DNA of 39,037 nucleotides from CAZHTS01 sp964535315 (GCA_964535315.1 CAZHTS010000045.1:1-39037), one strand, 5' to 3'. Shown: positions 14,799-23,283, counted from the stretch's first letter. Notes: a model not told the origin generated them from the letters alone. Made by a program: numbers and translations.

Positions 14799-17659
14799 CG
14801 CACCGCCCGCTGTTGCATCACCCGCTGCCATAGCAGGCCGCACCCCCAACCCACCAGCATCCCAAACAGACTTACCAGCGCCGCGCCGCCGCTCGCGCCC
14901 AGTTTTGCGATGACTGCCGCGCTGCCTGGCAATCCCAGCGCCAGGTAGAGATACGCCAACGCGCCGCCCGTCCAGGCCGAAAGCGCCCAGCGTACGCCCC
15001 AACGCGGCGCCGTCCAGCGCCCAGCGCCCCACAGCAACACCGCCACCCCGGCAGCCATGACCAGCGCCGCCAGCAGCCAGTCAAACGCCTGCGGGCCGGC
15101 GGGTTCTGGCGGTTTGGGCGTGACCTGCGGCACAGGCGTCGCCAGCACCGGCGTGGAACTGGGTTCCGGCGTGGCCGTCGCAATCACCGCCGTCGGCGCA
15201 ATCGCCGTCACCGCCACCGCCTCGTCGCGCTGCACGTCCAGCTGCAACACCTGCGAGACCATCGCCGGGTCGCTAACCACCCGGATTTCGAGCAGGCCTG
15301 GGTTTTGAATGCGGTACGAAGCGCGCCCCACCCCGGCGCGTGTCTCGGTCTCATACTGCACCGTGCCGCCTTCCTTGCCGCCTGTGGTGAACAGGAAGCG
15401 CACCACCGTGCCATCCGGCACCAGGTTGCGGTTGTGATCATAGATCACGCCCGTGCGCAGCGGCAGCGTATCGCCCACCCGAAAGGTCGGCACTGCCGTC
15501 GGGATGAGCGTGCCGCCGCCCTGCGCCGTCGTCTCGGGCTGGTCGACCGCCAACGGGATCACCTGGTTGGGCTCCGGCGAGGTCGCCACGATCAGGTCGT
15601 ACCCCACCCCCGCCACCGATACCGGCAGCGCCCCCTCGGGCGTGGCTTCCTGGAACAACACCCGCGCCGCCACTTCCAGGAAGGCCGGCGAGCGATCGTA
15701 GAGACCGTAATAGGCCGTCAACTTGGAAATGTCCGTGGCGTCCAGATAATACGGCGCGTTCAGCGCAAAGGCAATCAGTCGCTTGTTGCGCAACAGATCC
15801 GGTCGTTCCTTTAAGAACTGGCGCACTGCCAGCGATGTGCTGCGGGTGGTGCGCACATCGCGCATCATAAATACCACCCAATCCGCCGAACGCAAATCAT
15901 TTTCAAACGTCGACTGCTCCTGCGTCGCCGCCGGAGCGGGAACACCCCTTAAAAACCCTTCCAGGTCGCCAAAGGAATACGACGCCATCCGGCTCTGATA
16001 CACCTGCCCGCCAGCCGTCGGGCCATACAGGCGGACGATAACATTCTGCAGGGCGTCAATCCCCAGCAGCGGCTGTTCGGCGCACTGGCTGCACTGTCGC
16101 GCCGCGAACTGGTCGGTAATAAAGAGGATGCGCTCGCGCTGCTCGGGTGGGCGCGGCAGGGTCGAGCTCAATTCATTGGCGTCCGGGCTGATCAGCGTCA
16201 CCGCCCGGCTGGCAACGTCAAACGCCGCCTGCTGGTTCTTGCCCACGTTCGAAACGCTTGCCTCTGGCGGCAGCACCGCCTCCAGTCTGAAGGCCGGGTA
16301 CAGACGATATTTGAGCATCAAGATGCGCGTCACCGAAGCATCCACCCGCTGCGCAAAAGCCGGGTCTTCACGATATTTCTGCACGAAAAAATCTAACGTC
16401 TTGGTCAGCGTCGTATATGCATCCGGATCGCCGCTGGCAACGAAATTATCCACGTACAGCAAATCGTTGCCCGCCAGCAAGGCGTTGCGCGCCACCTGGC
16501 GCGCGTCAAACGAGCGCCCGGTCGGGTCGTAAAAACGGCGCACCGCGGCGCTGCCCAGGTTATCGCTCACCACCAGCCCACCGCCCTCACGCCACATTGC
16601 CAGCGGCTGCAACCCCAGGATCAGGCCCAGCGCCGCCGGGTCAAAACTCACCGGGCGCGTGGTGGCGCGAATGTTGCCCTGAAAGCCCTGATAGCGAATG
16701 TGCGAAACCAGCAGACCGTCGGCCATCTTGACCGTCGAACCGGCGTTACCCGTCACGGCAAAAAACGGCGCCAGTTCGATCTGCTTCAACTGCTCCAACG
16801 ATTTGCGCACCGTAGCGACTTCGTCTTCCGGTGGGCGATCCGAACCGCCTCGCCCAGGGAAGTGCCCGGCGATCACCGCCAGATGATTGTTGCTGCCCAG
16901 GTGCAGCCCGTTAATGTAGGCTTTGCCCATCTCTCCCACCCAGAACGGGTCGCCGCCAAAGGTCTGCGTTCCCAGGTCTTCACCCTGCCCGATTTGCACC
17001 ACATCCTGCACATCGAGCGAAGGCCCCAGCAGCAGGTTGACCCCCATAGCCTGCAACTCGCTGCCCAACGCCACCCCCACCCGTTCGGCCAGTTCGGGCT
17101 TCCAGGTTGCCCCGATCGCCATCTGGCTGGGCAGGGGCGTCATCCCGCTCAAAATTTGCCCGCCCCCCGGCTGATCGCCTTCCTGCGTCATGCCGACCAG
17201 CAGCGGCACGTAGCTCGGAGCGTCGCCCTGACCGCTGCCCGCCTGGGATGCATCCCATTCGTGCGTCTGCAACGCACCGATCATCTGATACAGGGCCGGC
17301 ACGGTATTATCCGGCCCGATAAAGTTATCTCGATTGGCCTGCAGCAGCACCCCGCCCACATGGCGGTTGACAATCAGGTCATAAATCTGCGAAGTGGCGC
17401 CAACATCCGTGCCTTTAAACGTGACCAGGAAAAGCTGCCCCACCCGCTCTTCCGGCGTCAACGAGCGCAGCAGCACCTCAGCGCGCGCCTGTGGATCGTC
17501 CCCCTGCGCCCAAACCACCTCCCCCGGCAGTGAAGTGAACAGCAGGCAAATCACCAGCCACAACCGCAGCGCCTTCTCGGTACAATCATAAAGCGGCGGG
17601 GTACGTACCACGCGCCCCGCCAGTCGTTTGACTGCCTGGATCAACCACTTTGCCATCAT
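14795..17659 (-). CDS. Diverged glycoside hydrolase family 3 protein with Ig-like domain and membrane tail
   Basis: The 954-residue protein has a hydrophobic N-terminal signal segment (about residues 31-52) after a basic leader. A family 3 hydrolase-like domain follows, most like the beta-N-acetylhexosaminidase NagZ: LLLGPSLDVQ, TQTFGGDPFWV, HFPGRGGSD and LVVSDNLGS. The probable nucleophile Asp366 is kept. The substrate motif KHFPGHGD of NagZ reads GHFPGRGG (265-272), so the sugar-binding Lys and the second His are gone, and the DSH motif with the catalytic His is not recognisable. Enzyme activity is therefore doubtful or altered. A C-terminal accessory region, an Ig-like domain (about 720-815), a Thr/Pro-rich linker and membrane helices at about 860-882 and 893-943 complete it. 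The main part would sit outside the cell. Its ATG directly follows the stop of the AAA+ ATPase gene, so the two are translated together. Confidence 0.78.
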   Translation of the reverse strand: MMAKWLIQAVKRLAGRVVRTPPLYDCTEKALRLWLVICLLFTSLPGEVVWAQGDDPQARAEVLLRSLTPEERVGQLFLVTFKGTDVGATSQIYDLIVNRHVGGVLLQANRDNFIGPDNTVPALYQMIGALQTHEWDASQAGSGQGDAPSYVPLLVGMTQEGDQPGGGQILSGMTPLPSQMAIGATWKPELAERVGVALGSELQAMGVNLLLGPSLDVQDVVQIGQGEDLGTQTFGGDPFWVGEMGKAYINGLHLGSNNHLAVIAGHFPGRGGSDRPPEDEVATVRKSLEQLKQIELAPFFAVTGNAGSTVKMADGLLVSHIRYQGFQGNIRATTRPVSFDPAALGLILGLQPLAMWREGGGLVVSDNLGSAAVRRFYDPTGRSFDARQVARNALLAGNDLLYVDNFVASGDPDAYTTLTKTLDFFVQKYREDPAFAQRVDASVTRILMLKYRLYPAFRLEAVLPPEASVSNVGKNQQAAFDVASRAVTLISPDANELSSTLPRPPEQRERILFITDQFAARQCSQCAEQPLLGIDALQNVIVRLYGPTAGGQVYQSRMASYSFGDLEGFLRGVPAPAATQEQSTFENDLRSADWVVFMMRDVRTTRSTSLAVRQFLKERPDLLRNKRLIAFALNAPYYLDATDISKLTAYYGLYDRSPAFLEVAARVLFQEATPEGALPVSVAGVGYDLIVATSPEPNQVIPLAVDQPETTAQGGGTLIPTAVPTFRVGDTLPLRTGVIYDHNRNLVPDGTVVRFLFTTGGKEGGTVQYETETRAGVGRASYRIQNPGLLEIRVVSDPAMVSQVLQLDVQRDEAVAVTAIAPTAVIATATPEPSSTPVLATPVPQVTPKPPEPAGPQAFDWLLAALVMAAGVAVLLWGAGRWTAPRWGVRWALSAWTGGALAYLYLALGLPGSAAVIAKLGASGGAALVSLFGMLVGWGCGLLWQRVMQQRAVR

Positions 17660-19009
17660 TTATAGTTCGACGAAATAAGCCTCGGCCGCCCGGTCGAGCA
17701 TCTCTCGGCTCATCAACGGCTCCACCGCAAGGTAACGGGCAATGTCTAGAATCTGATCGCACAGATCGCGCGGATGTGAGGCGCGTAATTTGCGGTTGCG
17801 CTTAATGTACCATTCTTGCAGCAAATAGGCCAGTCCCTGGTCGCTGTACGCCACACCCTTGGCCGACGAGACCCGCCGGAAGATCTCGCGATATTCTTCG
17901 TAGGTCGGGTCGCCAATCTCGATCTTGTGCCGCAGGCGGCGTAAAAAGGCCTCGTCCACCAGATCGCGCGGCGGCAGGTTGGTCGAGAACATCACCAACA
18001 CGTCAAACGGCACTTCTACCTTGCGCCCGGTGTGCAGCGTCAGGTAATCGATGCGGTTCTCGAGCGGCACAATCCAGCGGTTGAGCAGATCGCGCGGCCG
18101 CACCTGCTGGCGTCCAAAGTCATCGATCAACAGAATACCGCCGTTCGCCTTGACCTGGAACGGCGCCTCGTAAAACTTGTGCACGTCGTCAAAGACCAGA
18201 TCCAACCCGGCCAGCGTCAGTTCGCCGCCGACCATCACGAACGGCCGGCGAATACGCACCCAGCGTGTGTCGCGGCGCTGCCCGCCGCGCAGCGCGCCCG
18301 TCCCGCTGGCGCCGCCGCCTTCTTCTTCGTCTGCCAGCTGGTGGTTCACCGAATCGTACAGCTTGACCACCTGCCCGTCCACGTAAATCGCATACGGGAT
18401 GTACATGGTCTGCGACAGGATCATATTCCCGACCGCCCGCGCCACACTGGTCTTGCCGTTGCCCGGCGGGCCGTACATAAAGATCGAGGTGCCAGAATTG
18501 ACCGCCGGCCCCAGTTGTTGGAAGGTCTTCTCCGACAGCACCATGTTGGCCAGCACCTGGCGCATCACCCGCGTCGTCACCTGGAAACGTCCCCGGCTCT
18601 GCCGCCGGATCGCGTCGTTGTACAACTGGATCGGCACCGGCGCCGGCCCGGCGTACTGGCTGCGTTCCAATGCCTCGCGCGCCCGGGCAATGCCCGCGCC
18701 GGTGATGGCGTACTGATACGCCCCCTCGCCCAGCCCCATCTGCGAAGAGCGCACTTCCACCAGTTTTTCGCGTTTGAGCGTGTCCAGGATCTGATCGACA
18801 ATGCCCGAAAACGGCAAAGCCAGTTCCTCGGCCATCTTGAAACCGGTCAGGTAGCCCTGAAAATACAGGATCTTTAATGCCAGATCCTGCACCCATAACG
18901 GCGAGAGACCGGTATCCTCGATGCGGGTCAGCACCGACGGCGAAAACGTTGTATTGGCATTCGAAGAAAGCGCCGCCGGATTGGCGGGTTTAACAGGGGC
19001 GTTTGCCAT
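17660..19009 (-). CDS. AAA+ ATPase with N-terminal winged-helix-like domain
   Basis: The 449-residue cytoplasmic protein has an N-terminal region (about residues 20-120) that looks like a winged helix. A single AAA+ domain follows with Walker A GPPGNGKT (180-187), Walker B ILLIDD (292-297), a sensor-1 region FSTNL and a downstream helical lid. There is an acidic and glycine-rich insert (about 226-245) between them. It would couple ATP hydrolysis to remodelling of a partner, which I cannot name. ATPases of this kind are seen in Chloroflexota, but I know of no experimental function. I chose the ATG at 19009 because GGAGGAAGG lies just upstream; the longer in-frame extension would include the promoter. 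The next gene begins at the base after the stop, so this ATPase probably works with the family 3 hydrolase-like protein. Confidence 0.82.
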   Translation of the reverse strand: MANAPVKPANPAALSSNANTTFSPSVLTRIEDTGLSPLWVQDLALKILYFQGYLTGFKMAEELALPFSGIVDQILDTLKREKLVEVRSSQMGLGEGAYQYAITGAGIARAREALERSQYAGPAPVPIQLYNDAIRRQSRGRFQVTTRVMRQVLANMVLSEKTFQQLGPAVNSGTSIFMYGPPGNGKTSVARAVGNMILSQTMYIPYAIYVDGQVVKLYDSVNHQLADEEEGGGASGTGALRGGQRRDTRWVRIRRPFVMVGGELTLAGLDLVFDDVHKFYEAPFQVKANGGILLIDDFGRQQVRPRDLLNRWIVPLENRIDYLTLHTGRKVEVPFDVLVMFSTNLPPRDLVDEAFLRRLRHKIEIGDPTYEEYREIFRRVSSAKGVAYSDQGLAYLLQEWYIKRNRKLRASHPRDLCDQILDIARYLAVEPLMSREMLDRAAEAYFVEL

Positions 19010-19058
19010 GGCCTTCCTCCCAAAAAACAGACGAGAGCTTATAAATAGACGCACTAAA

Positions 19059-19067
19059 ATTATAGCA
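19059..19067 (-). promoter_or_regulatory. Extended -10 promoter of the AAA+ operon
   Basis: On the minus strand this reads TGCTATAAT, the same extended -10 as upstream of the sugar kinase gene. The start would lie near 19052, giving a leader of about 43 bases that carries the Shine-Dalgarno sequence of the ATPase gene. Confidence 0.55.
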
Positions 19068-19111
19068 CGTTGCGCCCCACGCTTCCCCATCCTTGCAGAA
19101 TTGCTAGCCGG

Positions 19112-20404
19112 TTAAAGCCCAAACCACCCAAAAAGTATCGCATACAGAATGCTGACGATGCTACAGGTTAACAACATCACCGGCAGCCCGCGTTTATTCC
19201 ACAAAGCCGAGGTGATGGGGATGTGCGTTTTTTCGGACAGTGAGGCAACAACAATGTTAGCCGTTGAACCGATGATGGTGGCGTTTCCCCCTAACCCGGC
19301 GCCAAATACCAGCGCCCACCACAGCGGCCGGATTTCCAGACCGGCCGCTCCCAATCCTTCGATAACCGGGATCATGGCGATGGTAATTGGGATGTTGTCC
19401 ACCACTGCGGATAGAATGGCGATCACCCAGATAAGCAAAACGCCCAGCCAGGGCGATGGCAGATCCTTCAAATGAAGCAATACGCGGGCGAGAAGCTGCA
19501 ACGCCCCAGACGCTTCTAACCCACCCACCAGCACAAACAAGCCGGCAAAGAAAAGCAGCACGCTCCATTCAATCCGGCGTAATACGTCATTGATTGCAGG
19601 CCGGACCCAAACCAACGCCAGTGCTGACGCACTAAGGGCAATAAACGCCGGGGCGAGATGCAGATTTTCTTGAAAAAGGAAAAGCCCCAACGTCAGCGCC
19701 AGCACCAAAAGCACCCGTCTGGCCGTGGCGGCATCCTCCAGCGCCTGAGTAGGATTAAGTTTAAACACAGCGTCCGCATACCGGGGCGGGGCAGACAATT
19801 CTTTGCGGAAAAGTCGCAACAGCAATGCCAGTGTGGCCAGCCAGGCCACCAGAATGATGGGAAGAGAATACAGCAGGAAATCATTAAAACTAAAGTTCGC
19901 CGCCGATGCAATCAACACATTGGGCGGGTCGCCCACCAGTGTGGCCGTCCCACCTGTATTGGAAAGCAGCGCCTCGGCCGTCAACAGAGGGGTGGGGTCA
20001 ATTCCCAGTATCTCACAAATCAGAATGGTCACCGGCGCAATCAGAATCACTGTGGTGACGTTATCGAGAAACATCGACAACAGCGTGGTAATCGTCCCCA
20101 ACAGAATCAAGAGCCGCACCGGCTGCCCGCGCGACAATCTACCGGCCCATACCGCTAAAAACTGGAAGAAACCGGTGGGCTCCAGCAGCGCCACCAAAAT
20201 CATCATCCCCAGCAGCAAACCGATCGTCTCAAAATCGATGGCCTGCAATGCCTCTGTCTCACTATAAAAACCAAACAGCAGCCCGCAGCCCATCATCACC
20301 GCCGCCCCTGCCATTGCTACAATCGTCCGATTCAGTTTTTCGCTGAAGATCAGATAAAGGCACCCCAAAAAGATAACCGCCGCCAATACAATGTTGCCAC
20401 TCAT
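19112..20404 (-). CDS. ArsB/NhaD-type ion transporter (IT superfamily)
   Basis: The 430-residue integral membrane protein has about eleven hydrophobic helices in two similar halves. Each half has a re-entrant motif typical of the ion transporter superfamily: MFLDNVTTVILIAPV and ALLSNTGGTATLVGDPPN in the first, AVVDNIPITIAMIPV and GGNATIIGSTANIV in the second. These are hallmarks of the ArsB, NhaD and P-protein group, which move Na+ or metal oxyanions with or against protons. The DPPN and STAN pair fits this group well, but the ion cannot be told from sequence. No ars regulator or reductase gene is nearby, which argues mildly against arsenite. Its ATG overlaps the stop of the CBS gene (ATGA, 20401-20404), so translation is coupled and the CBS protein probably regulates the carrier. 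Confidence 0.85.
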   Translation of the reverse strand: MSGNIVLAAVIFLGCLYLIFSEKLNRTIVAMAGAAVMMGCGLLFGFYSETEALQAIDFETIGLLLGMMILVALLEPTGFFQFLAVWAGRLSRGQPVRLLILLGTITTLLSMFLDNVTTVILIAPVTILICEILGIDPTPLLTAEALLSNTGGTATLVGDPPNVLIASAANFSFNDFLLYSLPIILVAWLATLALLLRLFRKELSAPPRYADAVFKLNPTQALEDAATARRVLLVLALTLGLFLFQENLHLAPAFIALSASALALVWVRPAINDVLRRIEWSVLLFFAGLFVLVGGLEASGALQLLARVLLHLKDLPSPWLGVLLIWVIAILSAVVDNIPITIAMIPVIEGLGAAGLEIRPLWWALVFGAGLGGNATIIGSTANIVVASLSEKTHIPITSALWNKRGLPVMLLTCSIVSILYAILFGWFGL

Positions 20405-20883
20405 GGCTTCTGCTCCATAACCGCCTTCCAGGTATCGAGCAGCGCCGCGCCAATGTCCACCCGCGAGGCAATGCCGGTTAACACTCCGGCGGCATCGACC
20501 ACGGGCAGATCATGGATATTTTCATGATAGAGCACCGAAAAAGCGCGCAGTAAACCACAGGTCTCCTCCACGCTGATTGCCGGCTGCATGACGCCCTCAA
20601 CCGGCATTCTTAAGGTGGTCAGGTCAGGCATGCGTTCCTCAATAGCGCCAAAATCCTCCACGAAATCAAAGTCTTCCACCAGATGCACAAAATCGGGAAG
20701 CACCAGCGCCAGCAAATCTCGCAGTTGCAACAGCCCCACCAGGCGCCCATTTCTATCCACCACGGGTAACGAGCCAATGTGCCGCGAGGCAAGCAAGGAG
20801 GCCGCCCCCCCGATGGTCGCAGTAGCCGGGATCGCGACCACATTCTTCTTCATACAGTCGGAGATTTTCAAAGCAGCGCTCAT
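20401..20883 (-). CDS. CBS-pair domain protein
   Basis: This 160-residue cytoplasmic protein consists of two CBS motifs that form one Bateman module. The first has MKKNVVAIPATATIGGAASLL and HIGSLPVVDRNGRLVGLLQLRDLL. The second has VMQPAISVEETCGLL and NIHDLPVVDAAGVLTGIASRVDI. An acidic segment links them. Such modules bind adenine nucleotides or other ligands and switch a partner on or off. I chose the ATG at 20883, since GAAAGGA lies seven bases upstream; an upstream GTG at 20889 overlaps that site too closely. The gene lies 12 bases after the DUF389 gene and overlaps the transporter gene, so it is the middle gene of an operon and most likely a regulator of one or both membrane proteins. Confidence 0.88.
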   Translation of the reverse strand: MSAALKISDCMKKNVVAIPATATIGGAASLLASRHIGSLPVVDRNGRLVGLLQLRDLLALVLPDFVHLVEDFDFVEDFGAIEERMPDLTTLRMPVEGVMQPAISVEETCGLLRAFSVLYHENIHDLPVVDAAGVLTGIASRVDIGAALLDTWKAVMEQKP

Positions 20884-20895
20884 ACACACATCCTT

Positions 20896-22332
20896 TCAAT
20901 CAGAACCAGCCGGTGAAGGGAGCGGTGTCATGGTTGGGAGGATGGGCCGGATGAATACCTCGGGTAGCCAACCAATCCGCCCGTCTGAATCGCGAACCTC
21001 CACCCAGTACATTCCTGCGTAAACGGCTCTACCATACAGGATAGTGATTTTCTGCCCGGTAAGCAAATCCCCAATAACTGGCCCCCCCGGACTTTGGTAC
21101 AATTTCCGCTGGGGCAGCACGAACCGAACAATCTCACCCTCAACGGGCGTCAATGTCACGGTGGGAGTTGCCGGAGGTCGCTGCGTCCAGGTACTGCTGG
21201 GCGTCATGGTCCGGGTCAGCGATGCCGTAACGGTTGGGGTGGGCGAATTGGTTGCAGTTGAACTCGGGCCAGGTGAGGCGGTTAAGGTAAACGTCGGAGT
21301 AGGGGTATGCGTGGGTGGCACCAATGGATCCAGATTTTCGGCAAACACCTGACTGACTTTCAACGACACCGGATAATGAACCCCTGCCACAATCGCTTTC
21401 TGTAAGGCAACTACCTGTTCGTAGCGCAAAGCAGATCCTGTCCGGATCGTAATCACCATGTCCAGGCCAGCGCCGCTACGATTGACGTCCAATTTCACCA
21501 GTTCTGCGCCGCCAAGGTTTTTCACCTCATCGGCCACGACTGTGTTAATCAATCGGTTTTCAGAAGCCTCTCGAAAAAACTTCACACTAAAGTAGGAAAG
21601 GGGCACCAATAATAATGCCGTTAATAACGCCGCAAAAACCAGACTGCGCGGAATGTGATGATCGGTTATCTGTAAACCCGAAGAGAACCCCCGCAGAAAA
21701 AAGACCGCCCCAGAAGCAAAAGCAATGGTGACTGCATTGGTGACAAATAACAGAAGCGCCCCACCCGCCACGTCCCAACGGCTCAAAGCCGCCCCAATTC
21801 CTACAGTACACAAGGGTGGCATGAGCGCCGTTGCAATCGCCACTCCTGGGAGGGCTGCTGAGATATTGGGCTGGGTGACTGCGTAGGCAGCCGCCACCCC
21901 ACCGGCCAATGCAATTACCAGATCAATCGGCGTTGGGCGGGTGCGGGCCAGTATTTCTTTGGGCAACTCCTGTATGCTAAAGAATGGCAACTGATTGTTT
22001 ACCCAGGTCATCAACATCGCCAGAACAACCGCCAGAAGAGCGCCGCGGAACAAGGCTGACAGTGCGTTCTGTAAAAGCCTTGTATTTCCACTGATTGAAG
22101 CCAGACCAACCCCGATAATCGGTGACATAAGAGGGGCCACCAACATGGCGCCAATAATTACCGCCGGCGAATCTGTGATCAACCCCAGCGTGGCGATACT
22201 GCAAGACAGCACCACCAGCAGAAAAAAGTCGAAGCCCGGAGAAGCAGATGGGGTGACTTCATCAACCACACCCTGTCTCTTATCCGCCGGCAAAGGCTTG
22301 ATCAATGTTCGAAACCAGGATCGTTCATTCAT
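20896..22332 (-). CDS. DUF389 membrane protein fused to an SH3-like domain
   Basis: The 478-residue protein starts with a DUF389 membrane domain (about residues 30-255) of some six helices, including the family motifs DSPAVIIGAMLVAPLMSPI and ATALMPPLCTVG. A small soluble domain (about 262-335) follows. Then comes a linker rich in Thr, Pro and Ser (about 338-397), typical of exposed tethers, and a C-terminal bacterial SH3-like domain (about 402-462) with YQSPGGPVIGDLLTGQ and WVEVRDSDGRIGWLPE. DUF389 has no well-established function. The SH3 fusion is unusual and suggests binding to cell wall or an outside ligand. I chose MNERSW at 22332 because GAAGGA lies upstream; a much longer in-frame extension runs antisense to the glycosyltransferase gene and is an artefact. 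It is the first gene of an operon with the CBS protein and the ion carrier. Confidence 0.85.
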   Translation of the reverse strand: MNERSWFRTLIKPLPADKRQGVVDEVTPSASPGFDFFLLVVLSCSIATLGLITDSPAVIIGAMLVAPLMSPIIGVGLASISGNTRLLQNALSALFRGALLAVVLAMLMTWVNNQLPFFSIQELPKEILARTRPTPIDLVIALAGGVAAAYAVTQPNISAALPGVAIATALMPPLCTVGIGAALSRWDVAGGALLLFVTNAVTIAFASGAVFFLRGFSSGLQITDHHIPRSLVFAALLTALLLVPLSYFSVKFFREASENRLINTVVADEVKNLGGAELVKLDVNRSGAGLDMVITIRTGSALRYEQVVALQKAIVAGVHYPVSLKVSQVFAENLDPLVPPTHTPTPTFTLTASPGPSSTATNSPTPTVTASLTRTMTPSSTWTQRPPATPTVTLTPVEGEIVRFVLPQRKLYQSPGGPVIGDLLTGQKITILYGRAVYAGMYWVEVRDSDGRIGWLPEVFIRPILPTMTPLPSPAGSD

Positions 22333-22413
22333 ATTGAATCCTTCAGTACAACGCAAGCGCTCACCTCCGGAACAAACCGGCGAAAGCAAAAAATAAACCC
22401 GTCTTATTTTTCG

Positions 22414-22421
22414 ATTATAAT
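22414..22421. promoter_or_regulatory. Symmetric bidirectional -10 element
   Basis: ATTATAAT lies in the perfect palindrome GATTATAATC (22413-22422). It gives TATAAT on the plus strand (22416-22421) and TATAAT on the minus strand (22419 to 22414). The plus-strand element is 7 bases from the glycosyltransferase ATG, which should be leaderless. The minus-strand transcript of the DUF389 operon would have a leader of about 75 bases. Confidence 0.5.
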
Positions 22422-22428
22422 CACTCCC

Positions 22429-23112
22429 ATGAAAATTTCCGTCGTGATTCCAGTATATAACGAGATCCATACCATCCGTGAGATCATCCAGCGGGTGCAG
22501 GCGACCGGATTGGTGGATGAAATTGTCCTCGTCGACGACGGTTCGACCGATGGCACCCGGGCGGTGCTCAACGAACTGAACGGACAGGGGATCATTCGCG
22601 TCATTCTGCACCAGCAGAACCAGGGCAAGGGCGCCGCCGTGCGCACCGGCATCCACGCCGTCAGCGGCGATGTGGTCATCATCCAGGACGCCGACCTGGA
22701 ATACGACCCACGTGAGTATCCGACCCTGTTGCGCCCCATTCAGGAAGGCATCGCCGACGTGGTTTACGGCTCGCGCTTCCTCGGCGGCGGCCGCCGCCCG
22801 ACCCTCTTCTGGCACATGGTCGCCAACAAGATCCTCACCTTCACCACCAACATCCTCTATAACAACATCCTCAGTGACATGGAGACCGGCTACAAGGTCT
22901 TCAAAATTGAGGTAGTCAAAGACATCCCGCTGCGTTCTCAGCGCTTTGATTTTGAACCCGAATTCACCGCCAAGATCCTCAAGCGCAACGTGCGCATTTA
23001 CGAGGTGCCCATCAGTGTCAACCCGCGTGATTATTCGCAGGGCAAGAAAATTGGCCTGTGGGACGCCTTCGAAGCCATGTGGGCTCTGTTTAAATACCGC
23101 TTCGTTGACTAG
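22429..23112 (+). CDS. Family 2 glycosyltransferase (dolichol-phosphate mannosyltransferase-like)
   Basis: The 227-residue protein is a GT-A fold family 2 glycosyltransferase of the DPM1 type, which moves a sugar from a nucleotide sugar to a polyprenyl phosphate on the inner face of the membrane. It shows SVVIPVYNE at the start, DDGSTDGT (36-43), the metal-binding QDADLEYDP (86-94, Asp87 and Asp89), YGSRF and an acceptor-side segment SDMETGYKVF. It has no C-terminal membrane helices, so it resembles the short catalytic form. The length fits this form. The start follows a -10 element by only 7 bases with no Shine-Dalgarno sequence. It stands alone, and a palindromic repeat after it separates it from the convergent MFS gene. 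Whether it serves protein, lipid or wall glycosylation is unknown. Confidence 0.88.
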   Translation: MKISVVIPVYNEIHTIREIIQRVQATGLVDEIVLVDDGSTDGTRAVLNELNGQGIIRVILHQQNQGKGAAVRTGIHAVSGDVVIIQDADLEYDPREYPTLLRPIQEGIADVVYGSRFLGGGRRPTLFWHMVANKILTFTTNILYNNILSDMETGYKVFKIEVVKDIPLRSQRFDFEPEFTAKILKRNVRIYEVPISVNPRDYSQGKKIGLWDAFEAMWALFKYRFVD

Positions 23113-23147
23113 AGGATGCCCCAGAGCCGGTTTCGCGGGTGAAAAGC

Positions 23148-23219
23148 TTAACGCCAAGGCGCCAAGACGCAAAGTTTTAATATCCTTTGCGTCTTTGTAT
23201 TTCTGCGCCCCGGCGTTAA
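23148..23219. repeat. Palindromic intergenic repeat, GACGCAAAG type
   Basis: Outer arms TTAACGCC (23148-23155) and GGCGTTAA (23212-23219) pair perfectly, and inner arms GACGCAAAG (23166-23174) and CTTTGCGTC (23185-23193) do so too. The centre is AT-rich. A T run follows on the plus strand. Placed between two convergent genes, it is a likely terminator in at least one direction. I believe related GACGCAAAG repeats are common in environmental genomes. Confidence 0.75.
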
Positions 23220-23283
23220 ATTTTTAGCCTGGCTGACACAAACCGCCGCTATACCGCTGCGGCTTCATTCTTATGCTCCCACC

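Noticed and set aside
19112..20404. Arsenite efflux pump ArsB as a firm call
   Set aside because: The motifs fit the wider superfamily equally well, and no arsR, arsC or arsA gene is nearby.
22333..23172. A longer N-terminus for the DUF389 protein
   Set aside because: The extra region is antisense to the glycosyltransferase gene, lies upstream of the promoter and has no similarity to the family. The ATG at 22332 has a Shine-Dalgarno sequence.
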